Notes: generated by a model not told the origin, from the letters alone. A DNA stretch of 64,000 bases from Oerskovia douganii (GCF_015142735.1 NZ_JACSPN010000013.1:55012-119011); one strand, 5' to 3'. Positions 52,241 to 62,527 are shown, counted from the first letter of the stretch. A program made the numbers and translations.

Positions 52241-53747
52241 GTCGGTGCCAGGGCTCAGGGGCGCCCGGGGAGGCAGCCACGGGTCGCGCCTCGAGCAGCC
52301 AGTCGAGCACGTCCCGCGCCGACCAGACGCCCTCGTGCCGCTGCGCGAGCCGCGTCGCCCCCGCGACGTCCGCGCCGAGGGTGACGAGCGGCAGCTCGAC
52401 GTACCCGTCGGCGCGCGTCTGCCCCAGGCCCACGTCGGCCGCGAGCGAGTTGCACAGGCACGACCGCCCCGCGCTCTCGCCCGGCTGGCCCCCCTTGCAC
52501 TCGAACATGTGGGAGGGCTCCGCAGGGCAGCGGTAGGTGACCTTGCCGGCGACCTTCTCGACCGGCGTGCGCAGATAGCCCAGGTCGCACAGTCGAGGCC
52601 GGGCAGCCGCGAGCGGGGCCTCCGCCAGGGTGCCGGGGAGCTGCGCGACCTTGAAGGGGAAGCCGGTCGGCGAGGTGAGGGGCTCGGTCCGCACGTCGAG
52701 CGTCCCGGAGCGCAGGCGGGCGAGCACGTCGTCCCGGAGATCGGGCTCGAGGCCCGACTCCTCGGACAGCGCGAACAGCGTGCCGACCTGGATGCCCGTG
52801 GCCCCCGCGTCGACCGCGGCGACCAGTGCCTCGGGCGTCCCCTGCGCCCCCGCCAACCAGAACGGCAGGCCGAGCGCGGCGACCTTCGAGACGTCGGCCT
52901 GGTCCCGGGGACCGAAGACGGGCTGACCGGCCTCGTCGAGCGTGAGCCGACCGCGCGGTGGCGCGTTGTGCCCACCGGCGGGCGGGCCCTCGACCACGAA
53001 CCCGTCCGGACGGGTGCGGTCCTCACGGACCAGGTGCTCGGCCAGGGCGTGCGCCGAGACGACGGCGAGGAACGTCGGGCGTGCCACGGGAGGCAGGCGG
53101 TCGCCGAGCAGGGCCCCGGGATCGAGGTCGACCGTGTGGCCGCTCCCGCCGGCGACCGTCACGGGGAACCGCACGGCCTCGTGCCCCACGAGCTGGTCGA
53201 GCAGGTGGGGGATGTCCCGGGGGATGCCCGCTCCCGTGACGACGTAGTCGGCCCCGGCGAGCATGGACCCGTAGGCGGCCGCAGGGGCAGCCATCTGGAT
53301 CTTCTCGAGGAAGTTGATGCCCACGCGGCCCCCGTGGCCTTCCTTGGCCAGCCACACCTCGACGAAGCTGCCGAGCACCATGAGCTCCTGCGCCAGGCGC
53401 GTCTGCCGTAGCGCGAGCCGCGGCACGGGGGCATAGGGCTGGCCCGCGTCGCGCCCCTCGGGGCGGAAGTAGCGCGCGAGCACCCGCTGGGCGAACCGGG
53501 GGACGGGGAATGCCGCGAGCGCCCGTCGCACGGCGCCGTCCCGGTCGCCGTTCTGCAGACGGCGCGCCAGGACGAGGTCGAGCGCGGTGCCGGACACCAG
53601 GCCCAGCTGGCCGGCACGCGCGACGGCGGACGCAAGGCGCCAGGAGGAGACCGCCATGCCCATCCCACCCTGGATGACGCGAGGCAGCGTCGGCAGCGGG
53701 GGCAGCGGCGGGAACGGCGAGTGGACGGGCAGGGGCAGTGCGGTCAC
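52212..53747 (-). CDS. Nitronate monooxygenase family FMN protein (long form)
   Basis: A 511-aa TIM-barrel flavoprotein, longer than the usual 320-370 aa. RVIQGGMGMAVSSWRLASAVARAGQLGLVS is the classic start; ADYVVTGAGIPRDIPHLLDQL, FVVEGPPAGGHNAPP, PFWLAGAQGTPEALVAAVDAGATGIQVGTLFALSEES follow. The extra C-terminal part has four Cys (RLCDLGY, YRCPAEPSHMFECKGG, SCLCNSLAAD), suggesting a metal site. It may oxidise a nitronate or another substrate. GTG at 53747 starts the conserved part; the stop lies inside a 10-bp tandem repeat. Confidence 0.88.
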   Translation of the reverse strand: MTALPLPVHSPFPPLPPLPTLPRVIQGGMGMAVSSWRLASAVARAGQLGLVSGTALDLVLARRLQNGDRDGAVRRALAAFPVPRFAQRVLARYFRPEGRDAGQPYAPVPRLALRQTRLAQELMVLGSFVEVWLAKEGHGGRVGINFLEKIQMAAPAAAYGSMLAGADYVVTGAGIPRDIPHLLDQLVGHEAVRFPVTVAGGSGHTVDLDPGALLGDRLPPVARPTFLAVVSAHALAEHLVREDRTRPDGFVVEGPPAGGHNAPPRGRLTLDEAGQPVFGPRDQADVSKVAALGLPFWLAGAQGTPEALVAAVDAGATGIQVGTLFALSEESGLEPDLRDDVLARLRSGTLDVRTEPLTSPTGFPFKVAQLPGTLAEAPLAAARPRLCDLGYLRTPVEKVAGKVTYRCPAEPSHMFECKGGQPGESAGRSCLCNSLAADVGLGQTRADGYVELPLVTLGADVAGATRLAQRHEGVWSARDVLDWLLEARPVAASPGAPEPWHRRALTGPDRT

Positions 53748-53914
53748 GGATGGACCCTTCTCAGACCTTGGCGGGTGGTTACTGCACCGTAGGTTGAGGG
53801 GCGCGCGAGGAACAGGGTCGAACGGCCCGAACATGACGGCCGGCCCGTGGGACAGGCCGGGGCCGGCGCCCGTGAGGTGGTCGCGCGGACGTCGCGCCGA
53901 CGTGAGGGGCGGTC

Positions 53915-55027
53915 TCAGCCGGGCGGTGGCGGTACCGGCGGAGCGGTCGTCGGTGCCGGGCCCGTGGCCCCCTCGGGCCGCTCCCAGGGGTCCGAGGCCG
54001 TCCACCCGGCCTGCGCGTCCCACGGGGTGACGGGGACGAACGTGCCACGGTGGTCGTCGGAGACCTCCCACGCCGGACCGTCGGCCTCGCCGCCGGAGTC
54101 GTCGGCCTCCCACGCCGGACCGTCGACCTCGTCCGCAGGCCCCGCCCCCGCGCCGGCGTCGGGCCCCACCGCCGCGACGGCGGGAGGTGGCGGGGGCACC
54201 ACGGCATGCCGGTCCGCGCCCACCCGCCACGGCCCGCTGCCGCGAGGGGCCACGAAGAGATGTCCCTGACGGTCCTGCTGGACCGAGCGGACGGCGAGGG
54301 GCTGCGTCGCGGCCGCGGACCGGTCGCTCTCGGGGCCGTCACCCGTCGCCGTCCACGACGTGCCGCCCAGCGCAGGCTGTCCGGGCTGCCCGGCCGCCGA
54401 GGGCTGCGGGGGCCGGCCGTGGGGCCCAGGCGGGGGCACCGCGCCGCCCTGGGGTGCGCCGGGCTGCGGCTGCCCCCACGGCCCGCCGCGGCCTCCGGGG
54501 ATGAAGATCGTGTCGCACAGCGTGCGGTACGTCGCGTCGGGCCGGGCGACCCAGTTGATGCGGCTCATGGCCTGGTCCTGACCGGCCGACTCGAGGATGA
54601 ACTGGCCGTAGCCCAGCACGCGGCCCACGACCGATCGGCTGTAGCTCATGTCCGTGACCTTGCCGAGCGGCATCATCGCGACCTTGTGGGTCACGAGCCC
54701 GAACATCAGGAGCATGCGCTTGTCGGTCGCGACGAACCACTCGTTGCGCCAGTCCAGGACCTTCCACAGCAGGCGCAGCGCGACGAGCACCCACGCCCAC
54801 CAGAGCAGCAGCGCGCCCTCGCCCACGGTCGGGCCGATCGTGCTGACCAGCCAGGCCACGAGCAGGAAGGCGGCGAAGGTCGTGGCGACCGGCTCGGCGA
54901 GCTTGCCCCAGTGGGCGCGCGTGGCCAGGACGACGCGCTCGCCCGGGAGGATGTAGCGCCGCAGGTGACGCGCGCTCAGGCGTGGCGTCCGCGTGGGGGA
55001 CTCCACGAAGGGCAGGTCCTGCGCCAT
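53915..55027 (-). CDS. PH (bPH2) domain membrane protein with long Pro-rich tail
   Basis: A 370-aa protein. HLRRYILPGERVVLATRAHWG opens it and two helices follow (about 45-90). The bPH2 domain (NEWFVATDKRMLLMFGLVTHKVAMMPLGKVTDMSYSRS) ends near 180 with DATYRTLCDTIF. The second half is disordered Pro/Gly/Gln-rich sequence with two similar acidic segments (DGPAWEADDSG and DGPAWEVSDDH). Function unknown. It lies 7 bp after a 55-aa membrane protein gene. Confidence 0.85.
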   Translation of the reverse strand: MAQDLPFVESPTRTPRLSARHLRRYILPGERVVLATRAHWGKLAEPVATTFAAFLLVAWLVSTIGPTVGEGALLLWWAWVLVALRLLWKVLDWRNEWFVATDKRMLLMFGLVTHKVAMMPLGKVTDMSYSRSVVGRVLGYGQFILESAGQDQAMSRINWVARPDATYRTLCDTIFIPGGRGGPWGQPQPGAPQGGAVPPPGPHGRPPQPSAAGQPGQPALGGTSWTATGDGPESDRSAAATQPLAVRSVQQDRQGHLFVAPRGSGPWRVGADRHAVVPPPPPAVAAVGPDAGAGAGPADEVDGPAWEADDSGGEADGPAWEVSDDHRGTFVPVTPWDAQAGWTASDPWERPEGATGPAPTTAPPVPPPPG

Positions 55028-55034
55028 GGTGCGC

Positions 55035-55202
55035 CTACTTCATGAGCGACTGGACGAACTGCCCGAAGCTCTGGAAGGCGCCCAGGATGACGTCCCAGAT
55101 GGCCTGGACGATGTCCGCCGCGCGGTCGGGGCTCTGGACGACGGCGTACAGCAGGAAGACGACGACGACCCACATCAGGATGGTCTTGGCCTTGCCGGGC
55201 AT
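55035..55202 (-). CDS. 55-aa single-span membrane protein
   Basis: It reads MPGKAKTILMWVVVVFLLYA as one membrane helix, then an amphipathic region with VVQSPDRAADIVQAIWDVIL and GAFQSFGQFVQSLMK. GTGAGGA before the ATG at 55202 is the ribosome site. It ends 7 bp before the PH-domain gene on the same strand, so the two form an operon and may act together. I do not recognise a named family. Confidence 0.75.
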   Translation of the reverse strand: MPGKAKTILMWVVVVFLLYAVVQSPDRAADIVQAIWDVILGAFQSFGQFVQSLMK

Positions 55203-55353
55203 CGTGTGGTCCTCACGTCGTCGATCGGGGCGGGTGCGACTCTGCTCGCCATGGTGACCAGAGCGGACGGAACGCCGTCGGAGGCGCGCCGACGACGAGT
55301 CTAGCGTTTCGCCCGAATCCGTCGTAGGGGGTGTGTCACGACAAGGGTGGACA

Positions 55354-55391
55354 GCAGGAGGGCGGGCGCCGCACGGCGCCCGCCCTCCTGC
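55354..55391 (-). terminator. Terminator of ndgR
   Basis: A 17-bp perfect stem (55354-55370 with 55375-55391) with loop GCAC, 18 bp after the ndgR stop. Confidence 0.85.
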
Positions 55392-55409
55392 CCACAGGTC
55401 GACGGACGG

Positions 55410-56129
55410 TCACTCGCCGGAGCGGCGCAGGACCTCGGTCAGGCGGTTGGCGGCGGCGACGACCGACCCCGAGTGCAGCCGGCCGGGCTGGCGCGTGAGG
55501 CGCTCGACCGGGCCGGAGATCGAGACCGCGGCGACGATCCGCCCCGACGGGCCGCGGACGGGCGCCGACACCGACGCGACCCCGAGCTCGCGCTCCGAGA
55601 CGGACTGTGCCCAGCCGCGCCGTCGGACCCCCGAGAGGATCGTGGCCGTGAAGACGGCCTCGCGCAGGCCGCGGTGCAGGCGGTCCGGCTCCTCCCAGGC
55701 GAGGAGCACCTGGGCCGCGGAGCCCGCGCCCATGGTGAGCGTCGCGCCCACGGGGATCGAGTCGCGCAGACCGACGGGCCGCTCGGCCGCGGCGACGCAG
55801 ATGCGATGGTCCCCCTGGCGGCGGTAGAGCTGCGCGCTCTCGCCGGTGTGGTCGCGCAGCGCCGTGAGAACGGGGTTCGCGGCGGCGAGCAGGCGGTCCT
55901 CGCCGGCTGCCGTCGCGAGCTCGTTCAGGCGCGGCCCGAGGACGAAACGGCCCTGCATGTCGCGGGCGACCATACGGTGGTGCTCGAGCGCTACTGCGAG
56001 GCGATGGGCCGTCGGACGGGCGAGTCCGGTGGCGGTGACGAGCTGGGCCAAAGTGGCTGGTCCGGACTCCAGAGCGCCCAGAACGGACGCCGCCTTGTCC
56101 AGCACGCCGACTCCGCTAGAATTGTCCAT
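55410..56129 (-). CDS. ndgR: IclR-family regulator NdgR (leucine/amino-acid metabolism)
   Basis: A 239-aa protein beginning MDNSSGVGVLDKAASVLGAL, the near-invariant start of actinobacterial NdgR/AreB/LtbR proteins. The HTH is LAQLVTATGLARPTAHRLAVALEHHRMV, followed by ARDMQGRFVLGPRLNELA and the IclR effector domain with GVASVSAPVRGPSGRIVAAVSI. These regulators sit divergent from leuCD and control leucine synthesis, exactly as here. The start is ATG 56129, with CAATAT as -10 only 6 nt before it, so the mRNA is probably leaderless. Confidence 0.95.
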   Translation of the reverse strand: MDNSSGVGVLDKAASVLGALESGPATLAQLVTATGLARPTAHRLAVALEHHRMVARDMQGRFVLGPRLNELATAAGEDRLLAAANPVLTALRDHTGESAQLYRRQGDHRICVAAAERPVGLRDSIPVGATLTMGAGSAAQVLLAWEEPDRLHRGLREAVFTATILSGVRRRGWAQSVSERELGVASVSAPVRGPSGRIVAAVSISGPVERLTRQPGRLHSGSVVAAANRLTEVLRRSGE

Positions 56130-56164
56130 AGGTCGATATTGACGTCTCGCACAGTGAGATGCAA
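56095..56164. promoter_or_regulatory. Overlapping divergent promoters of ndgR and leuC
   Basis: Minus strand: TTGCAT (56164-56159), 17-bp spacer, CAATAT (56141-56136), then ATG 56129. Plus strand: TTGTCC (56095-56100), 16-bp spacer, TAGAAT (56117-56122), giving a leuC mRNA start near 56129. TCTC-N7-GAGA at 56145-56159 is a candidate NdgR site between and over these promoters. Confidence 0.5.
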
Positions 56165-56281
56165 GTCAGCGGGTGTCGTGTCGACCGAGGACCGGGGGAT
56201 TCACCCCGGTCCACGACCGAGACGTACCCCCCGATCGTCGCCACGGCCCCCGCGTGCGCGACCACCGCAGGACACAGGTAG
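56159..56281 (+). CDS. Possible 40-aa leader ORF of leuCD
   Basis: ATG 56159 opens a 40-codon frame (MQVSGCRVDRGPGDSPRSTT ...) that ends in TAG at 56279-56281. That stop overlaps the AGGAGAG ribosome site of leuC. It contains no Leu codon, so it is not a classic leucine attenuator. A 9-bp hairpin (56189-56197 with 56204-56212) lies within it. It may be chance. Confidence 0.3.
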   Translation: MQVSGCRVDRGPGDSPRSTTETYPPIVATAPACATTAGHR

Positions 56282-56293
56282 GAGAGAACCAAC

Positions 56294-57775
56294 ATGGCCG
56301 GCACGCTGGCGGAGAAGGTCTGGGACGCGCACCTGGTGCGACGAGGCACCGACGGGTCGCCCGACCTCCTCTACATCGATCTGCACCTCATCCACGAGGT
56401 CACCAGTCCGCAGGCCTTCGAGGGCCTGCGCCTTGCCGGCCGACAGGTGCGCCGCCCCGACCTGACGATCGCGACCGAGGACCACAACACTCCCACGCTC
56501 GACATCGATCTCCCTATCGCGGACCTCACGAGCCGCACCCAGATCGACACGCTGCGCAACAACGCCAAGGAGTTCGGCGTGCGCATCCACTCGCTCGGTG
56601 ACGCGGACCAGGGGATCGTGCACCAGGTCGGCCCGCAGCTCGGGCTGACCATGCCGGGCCTGACGGTCGTGTGCGGCGACTCGCACACCTCGACCCACGG
56701 TGCGTTCGGGGCTCTCGCGTTCGGCATCGGGACGTCCGAGGTCGAGCACGTGCTCGCGACCCAGACCCTGCCGCTCGCGCCCTTCAAGACCATGGCGATC
56801 ACGGTCAACGGCGAGCTGCCCCCGGGCGCGACGTCCAAGGACATCATCCTCGCGATCATCGCGAAGATCGGCACGGGCGGCGGCCAGGGCTACGTCCTGG
56901 AGTACCGCGGCGAGGCCATCCGCAAGCTGACCATGGAAGCCCGCATGACGGTCTGCAACATGTCGATCGAGGCGGGCGCGCGCGCCGGCATGATCGCTCC
57001 TGACGAGACCACGTTCGAGTACCTCAAGGGCCGTCCGCACGCCCCCGAGGGTGCTGACTGGGACGCCGCGGTCGAGTACTGGAAGACGCTCAAGACCGAC
57101 GACGACGCCACGTTCGACGAGGAGGTCGTCCTCGAGGCGGCCGACCTCGAGCCCTTCATCACCTGGGGCACCAACCCCGGCCAGGGCCTGCCCCTGTCCG
57201 CGAACGTCCCGGTCCCGGCGGAGATCGCCGACGAGAACGAGCGCGTCGCCGCCGAGCGTGCGATCGAGTACATGGGCCTGACCCCGGGGGCTCCGCTGCG
57301 CCACATCGCGATCGACACGGTCTTCATCGGCTCGTGCACCAACGGCCGCATCGAGGACCTGCGCTCGGTCGCCAAGGTCGTCCAGGGCAAGAAGAAGGCC
57401 GACTCGCTGCGCGTGCTCGTCGTGCCCGCGTCGGCGCGCGTCCGCCTCCAGGCCGAGGCCGAGGGGCTCGACCAGATCTTCCTCGACTTCGGTGCCGAGT
57501 GGCGCAACGCCGGCTGTTCCATGTGCCTGGGCATGAACCCGGACCAGCTCGCCCCGGGGGAGCGCTCGGCCTCCACGTCCAACCGCAACTTCGAGGGTCG
57601 CCAGGGCAAGGGTGGACGCACCCACCTGGTCTCGCCGCTCGTCGCGGCCGCGACGGCCATCCGCGGGACGTTGTCCTCGCTGGCCGACCTGGACCTGCCG
57701 GCCGACGTCGACATCACGTCGTTCGACGGCACGCCGCTCGCGCCGCTCGACCCGCGCGTCCCGCTGCAGGTCTGA
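56294..57775 (+). CDS. leuC: 3-isopropylmalate dehydratase large subunit
   Basis: A 493-aa aconitase-family enzyme. The iron-sulfur Cys residues are in [11 protein letters not shown] and [45 protein letters not shown] and [20 protein letters not shown] are family blocks. It isomerises 2-isopropylmalate to 3-isopropylmalate with LeuD. The ATG at 56294 follows AGGAGAG. leuD begins 41 bp downstream. Control by NdgR encoded divergently is well supported by family knowledge. Confidence 0.98.
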   Translation: MAGTLAEKVWDAHLVRRGTDGSPDLLYIDLHLIHEVTSPQAFEGLRLAGRQVRRPDLTIATEDHNTPTLDIDLPIADLTSRTQIDTLRNNAKEFGVRIHSLGDADQGIVHQVGPQLGLTMPGLTVVCGDSHTSTHGAFGALAFGIGTSEVEHVLATQTLPLAPFKTMAITVNGELPPGATSKDIILAIIAKIGTGGGQGYVLEYRGEAIRKLTMEARMTVCNMSIEAGARAGMIAPDETTFEYLKGRPHAPEGADWDAAVEYWKTLKTDDDATFDEEVVLEAADLEPFITWGTNPGQGLPLSANVPVPAEIADENERVAAERAIEYMGLTPGAPLRHIAIDTVFIGSCTNGRIEDLRSVAKVVQGKKKADSLRVLVVPASARVRLQAEAEGLDQIFLDFGAEWRNAGCSMCLGMNPDQLAPGERSASTSNRNFEGRQGKGGRTHLVSPLVAAATAIRGTLSSLADLDLPADVDITSFDGTPLAPLDPRVPLQV

Positions 57776-57816
57776 CCCGGCCCCCTGACGACACTCATCG
57801 AGGAAGCAGAAGCATC

Positions 57817-58455
57817 ATGGAGAAGTTCACCACCCACACCGGTGTCGGTGTCCCGCTGCGCCGCAGCAACGTCGACACGGACCAGATCATCCCCGCCGTC
57901 TACCTCAAGCGCGTGACGCGCACGGGGTTCGAGGACGCGCTGTTCGCGGCGTGGCGCGGGGACCCCGCGTTCGTCCTGAACCAGCCCGCGTACACGTCCG
58001 GCTCCGTGCTGGTCGCGGGCCCCGACTTCGGCACCGGGTCGTCGCGCGAGCACGCCGTGTGGGCCCTCAAGGACTACGGCTTCAAGGTCGTCCTGGCCTC
58101 GCGCTTCGCGGACATCTTCCGCGGCAACTCGGGCAAGCAGGGCCTGGTCGCGGGCATCGTCGCGCAGGAGGACATCGAGCTGCTGTGGAAGGTCCTCGAG
58201 ACCAAGCCCGGCACCGAGGTCACGGTCGACCTGGTCGAGCGCACCGCCACCGCCGACGACGTCGTGGTCCGTTTCCAGATCGACGACTACACGCGCTGGC
58301 GCCTCATGGAGGGCCTCGACGACATCGGTCTGACCCTCCAGCACGAGGAGGACATCACGGCGTTCGAGCAGACGCGTGCGTCGTGGCGCCCCAGGACGCT
58401 GCCGGCGAAGCACCTGCCGACGGTCGAGATCGAGGCGGCTCGCCCGTCCGCGTGA
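57817..58455 (+). CDS. leuD: 3-isopropylmalate dehydratase small subunit
   Basis: A 212-aa swivelling-domain subunit. Signatures are [25 protein letters not shown] at the start, [26 protein letters not shown] and [17 protein letters not shown]. The C-terminal part [28 protein letters not shown] is typical of actinobacterial LeuD. An AGGAAG ribosome site precedes the ATG. Confidence 0.97.
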   Translation: MEKFTTHTGVGVPLRRSNVDTDQIIPAVYLKRVTRTGFEDALFAAWRGDPAFVLNQPAYTSGSVLVAGPDFGTGSSREHAVWALKDYGFKVVLASRFADIFRGNSGKQGLVAGIVAQEDIELLWKVLETKPGTEVTVDLVERTATADDVVVRFQIDDYTRWRLMEGLDDIGLTLQHEEDITAFEQTRASWRPRTLPAKHLPTVEIEAARPSA

Positions 58456-58472
58456 CGCGCGTGCGAACCGGC

Positions 58473-58533
58473 CCGACGGCGCCGCACCCCCGGGGGGGGA
58501 GCACCTGCGCGCGGTGGGGAGCGGCGCCGTCGG
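58473..58533. terminator. Bidirectional terminator (leuD / LLM oxidoreductase)
   Basis: A 13-bp perfect stem (58473-58485 with 58521-58533) containing the CGCCGTCGG core, with a long G-rich loop including nine consecutive G at 58492-58499 region. It lies between convergent genes. Confidence 0.7.
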
Positions 58534-58583
58534 CGTCTCGGGGCATGGGCGACGCGCCGCGTCGAGGCCTCGGGTGCGGCGCG

Positions 58584-59423
58584 TCAGGGGCGCGGCGGCC
58601 CCTGGCGGATGCGCGCGAGCTGGGACTCCGCGGTGACCTTGGTGGGGTCCCACCCGGCCTCGAGCCACCACGTCGCGCCCGCCGCCTCGAGCGCGCGCGC
58701 GTCCTGCGCCGCGGCGTCGAGGTCGGTCGGGAAGTCCCGCTGGACCACGAGCTCGAACGGACCGGCCGCCGGGTCGCGGTGCTCGGCGACCCAGGTCGCG
58801 ACCTCGCGCACGTCCTCCGGTGAGAGCGGGTCCAGGCCCCGGTCGCCCCGGAGCTGGACGGTCACGCCGTCCCAGCGGACCGCGCGGCTCATCGACCTCT
58901 CGCTCGGGAAGACCCCCACGGGCCACACGGGGATGCGTCCGTGGACGGGCCGGGGCGAGATCGTCATCTCGCCGGTCGAGATGTGCGTCCCGTCGAACGA
59001 GAAGGCCTCGCCGGACCAGGAGCGCTCGAGGAACGCGAGCACGTCGTCGAGCAGCTCGGCGCGTTCGCGCAGCGACGTGAGCTGGCCGGGGTCCGCGCTG
59101 AAGCCCGCGTCGTCGAGCACCCCCACGCCCACGGGCAGGACCAGCCGCCCGCCCGACAGGTGGTCGACCGTGAGCGCCTGGCGCGCGAGCTCCCAGGGAC
59201 GGCGGCGCGGCAGCGCGAACACGAGCGCCCCCAGGGTCACGCGCTCCGTCTGGACGGCTGCCGCGGACAGGATGCCCCACGGGTCGTAGCTGTCCATGCC
59301 GGGCAGGCTGATGCCGTCCCACGTGAAGTAGCCGTCCCAGCCGTGCTCCTCGGCCTCTCGGGCCATCGTGACCAGCTCTGACGCGGAACCGAAGCTCCCG
59401 ACGAACCCGAACTTCAAGCCCAT
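58584..59423 (-). CDS. LLM-class (luciferase-like) flavin-dependent oxidoreductase
   Basis: A 279-aa bacterial-luciferase-like barrel. MGLKFGFVGSFGSASELVTM opens it; EHGWDGYFTWDGISLPG, TERVTLGALVFALPRRRPWELARQ, LDHLSGGRLVLPVGVG-type segment VDHLSGGRLVLPVGVGVLDD and HGRIPVWPVGVFPSERSM are family blocks. In actinobacteria such enzymes use F420 or FMN; which one cannot be read here. The ATG at 59423 is chosen over a longer frame because of the conserved start. Confidence 0.88.
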   Translation of the reverse strand: MGLKFGFVGSFGSASELVTMAREAEEHGWDGYFTWDGISLPGMDSYDPWGILSAAAVQTERVTLGALVFALPRRRPWELARQALTVDHLSGGRLVLPVGVGVLDDAGFSADPGQLTSLRERAELLDDVLAFLERSWSGEAFSFDGTHISTGEMTISPRPVHGRIPVWPVGVFPSERSMSRAVRWDGVTVQLRGDRGLDPLSPEDVREVATWVAEHRDPAAGPFELVVQRDFPTDLDAAAQDARALEAAGATWWLEAGWDPTKVTAESQLARIRQGPPRP

Positions 59424-59499
59424 GACGTCCTCCTGCGACTCGTTGGCGGTCCTCCCACGGTAGGACCGGCCACCCACACGCGCCGCGAGCCGGACGACG

Positions 59500-59540
59500 A
59501 AGGCCCGCTCGCCCCGCGAGTTCGCGGGCGAGCGGGCCTT
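59500..59540 (-). terminator. Terminator of the DUF808 gene
   Basis: A 15-bp perfect stem (59500-59514 with 59526-59540) with an 11-nt loop, 17 bp after the DUF808 stop. Confidence 0.85.
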
Positions 59541-59557
59541 CGGGCGTCGTCAGGGGA

Positions 59558-60493
59558 TCAGTGGTGCTTGTTCTTGCGCGGGATGAAGTGCACGACCGTG
59601 ACGACGACCGCGCCCACCACGACGCCCACGATCGCGGATCCCAGGGTGTCGACGAGCCACACCAGGAACCCGCCGACGGCCGTGACGCCGTGCACGGCCT
59701 CCTCGAGGACGTGCAGCAGGTCGTACGGAGCGTGCCAGCCCAGGTCGTACGTGCCCTGCAGCAGGATGTGGCCACCGACCCACAGCATCGCGACGGTGCC
59801 GACGATCGAGATGACCCCCATGACGCGCGGCATCGCCTTGACCAGGCCGTGGCCGAAGGACTTGACCCACCCGGTGTTGCGCCCCGCGAGGTGCAGGCCG
59901 ATGTCGTCCATCTTCACGATGAGGCCGACGATCCCGTAGACGACCGCCGTGATGAGCAGCGCCACGATCACCAGGATGATCGCGCGCGCCCAGAAGCCTT
60001 CCTCCGCGACCTCGTTGAGCGCGATCACCATGATCTCGGCGCTCAGGATGAAGTCGGTACGCACCGCGCTCGACACGACGCTGTCCTCGTCGACGGCCTT
60101 CTTCGCGGCAGCGTCGTCGACGGCCTTGCCGTGCTTGCCCGAGACCATCTCCCACAGCTTCTCGGCGCCCTCGAACGCGAGGTACGTCCCGCCGACCATG
60201 AGCAGCGGCGTGAGCAGCACGGGCAGGTACTCGCTCAGCAGCAGCGCCGCCGGGAGGATGAACAGGAGCTTGTTGCGCAGCGAGCCCATCGCGATGCGCT
60301 TGATCACGGGCAGCTCACGCTTCGCGGCCAGCCCGGCGACGTACTGGGGGGTCACGGCCGTGTCGTCGATCACGACACCGGTCGCCTTGACGCTCGCCCG
60401 CCCCGCGGCAGCACCGATGTCGTCGACGGACGCAGCCGCCAGCTTGGCGAACGCTGCGATGTCGTCCAGGAGGGCTACGAGTCCTACGGCCAT
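59558..60493 (-). CDS. DUF808 (YedI-like) membrane protein
   Basis: A 311-aa protein. MAVGLVALLDDIAAFAKLAA and SVDDIGAAAGRASVKATGVVIDDTAVTPQYV are the invariant DUF808 opening. KRELPVIKRIAMGSLRNKLLFILPAALLLS begins the membrane part, with FEGAEKLWE, and about six helices end at VVTVVHFIPRKNKHH. Function unknown. The ATG at 60493 is the family start. Confidence 0.93.
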   Translation of the reverse strand: MAVGLVALLDDIAAFAKLAAASVDDIGAAAGRASVKATGVVIDDTAVTPQYVAGLAAKRELPVIKRIAMGSLRNKLLFILPAALLLSEYLPVLLTPLLMVGGTYLAFEGAEKLWEMVSGKHGKAVDDAAAKKAVDEDSVVSSAVRTDFILSAEIMVIALNEVAEEGFWARAIILVIVALLITAVVYGIVGLIVKMDDIGLHLAGRNTGWVKSFGHGLVKAMPRVMGVISIVGTVAMLWVGGHILLQGTYDLGWHAPYDLLHVLEEAVHGVTAVGGFLVWLVDTLGSAIVGVVVGAVVVTVVHFIPRKNKHH

Positions 60494-60629
60494 GAGGTCT
60501 CCACGAGGCCCGTGTCGCCGCCCACGAGCCCGAGGTCGGGAATCGACGCGGCTGTCACGCATCGTAACGACTCGCGCGGGCGGTCGCCGCGGGGCGTCCG
60601 TGCGGGCACACCTGCCGAGAGGCATGCCG

Positions 60630-60722
60630 CTGCCCGACGGCGTCGCTGCGGCCGTTCTGGACGTCACCCTCGGCGCTCCTCCGGTGGCGTGTGACGCGAT
60701 CGGTCGCACCGCCGTCGGGCAG
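60630..60722. repeat. 13-bp inverted repeat flanking the lpdA upstream region
   Basis: CTGCCCGACGGCG (60630-60642) is the exact reverse complement of 60710-60722, 67 bp apart. The right arm ends 6 nt before the lpdA -10 box. Related sequences occur at 20750-20801, 35599-35639 and 58473-58533. Confidence 0.8.
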
Positions 60723-60728
60723 ACGATC

Positions 60729-60734
60729 TAGGCT
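60729..60734 (+). promoter_or_regulatory. -10 element of the lpdA leaderless promoter
   Basis: TAGGCT ends 7 nt before ATG 60742. Confidence 0.6.
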
Positions 60735-60741
60735 GGTCCAC

Positions 60742-62151
<1,410 letters not shown>

Positions 62152-62153
62152 CT

Positions 62154-62229
62154 TGGCTGGATGCCAGCCAGCGTGGGCGTTCTGTGACAGAGGCCCGGAC
62201 CTGCGAGTTCTCGTGGGTGCGGGCCTCTG
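62154..62229 (+). terminator. Tandem hairpins after lpdA
   Basis: TGGCTGG-ATG-CCAGCCA (62154-62170) and a 10-bp perfect stem (62188-62197 with 62220-62229) follow the lpdA stop and separate it from the next operon. Confidence 0.65.
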
Positions 62230-62247
62230 GCGTCTCCGAACGCTTCC

Positions 62248-62256
62248 GTATACGAT
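62248..62256 (+). promoter_or_regulatory. AT-rich promoter/operator of the RHH-toxin pair
   Basis: The 9-bp AT-rich core contains the palindrome GTATAC (62248-62253) and TACGAT (62251-62256) as a -10 box, 7 nt before ATG 62264. Autoregulation by the ribbon-helix-helix product is expected. Confidence 0.4.
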
Positions 62257-62263
62257 ATTCAGC

Positions 62264-62527
62264 ATGAGTCAGAAGAAGGTGCGGGGAGAGGCCGTCGACG
62301 ACGACCAGATCCAGGCGTGGGCCGACGAGGCCGAGGCTGGCTACGACGTCGGCGCGCTGAGACGCCGCGGGCGCCCCACTGCGGGTGACGGCCCGGGCAT
62401 CGTGGTGCCGGTGCGGCTGGACGCCCGCACTCTGGAGGCGCTCACCGAACGAGCCCAGGCCGAGGGGTTGGCGAACCGCTCCGAGGCGATCCGTGCCGCG
62501 GTGCGCGCATGGACGCACGTGGCGTGA
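62264..62527 (+). CDS. Ribbon-helix-helix protein, probable antitoxin
   Basis: An 87-aa protein. The C-terminal half carries a CopG/RHH motif: GIVVPVRLDARTLEALTERA, then EGLANRSEAIRAAVRAW. The N-terminal half is acidic (DDDQIQAWADEAEAGYDVGA) with GRPTAGD before the strand. It overlaps the next gene by 19 bp (or by GTGA if the later start is used), as toxin-antitoxin pairs do. DNA binding as a dimer and neutralising of the partner are family-level inferences. Confidence 0.78.
   Translation: MSQKKVRGEAVDDDQIQAWADEAEAGYDVGALRRRGRPTAGDGPGIVVPVRLDARTLEALTERAQAEGLANRSEAIRAAVRAWTHVA

Noticed and set aside
56159-56281. Classical leucine attenuator leader peptide
   Set aside because: The 40-codon frame has no leucine codons and no alternative antiterminator/terminator pair with a T-run.
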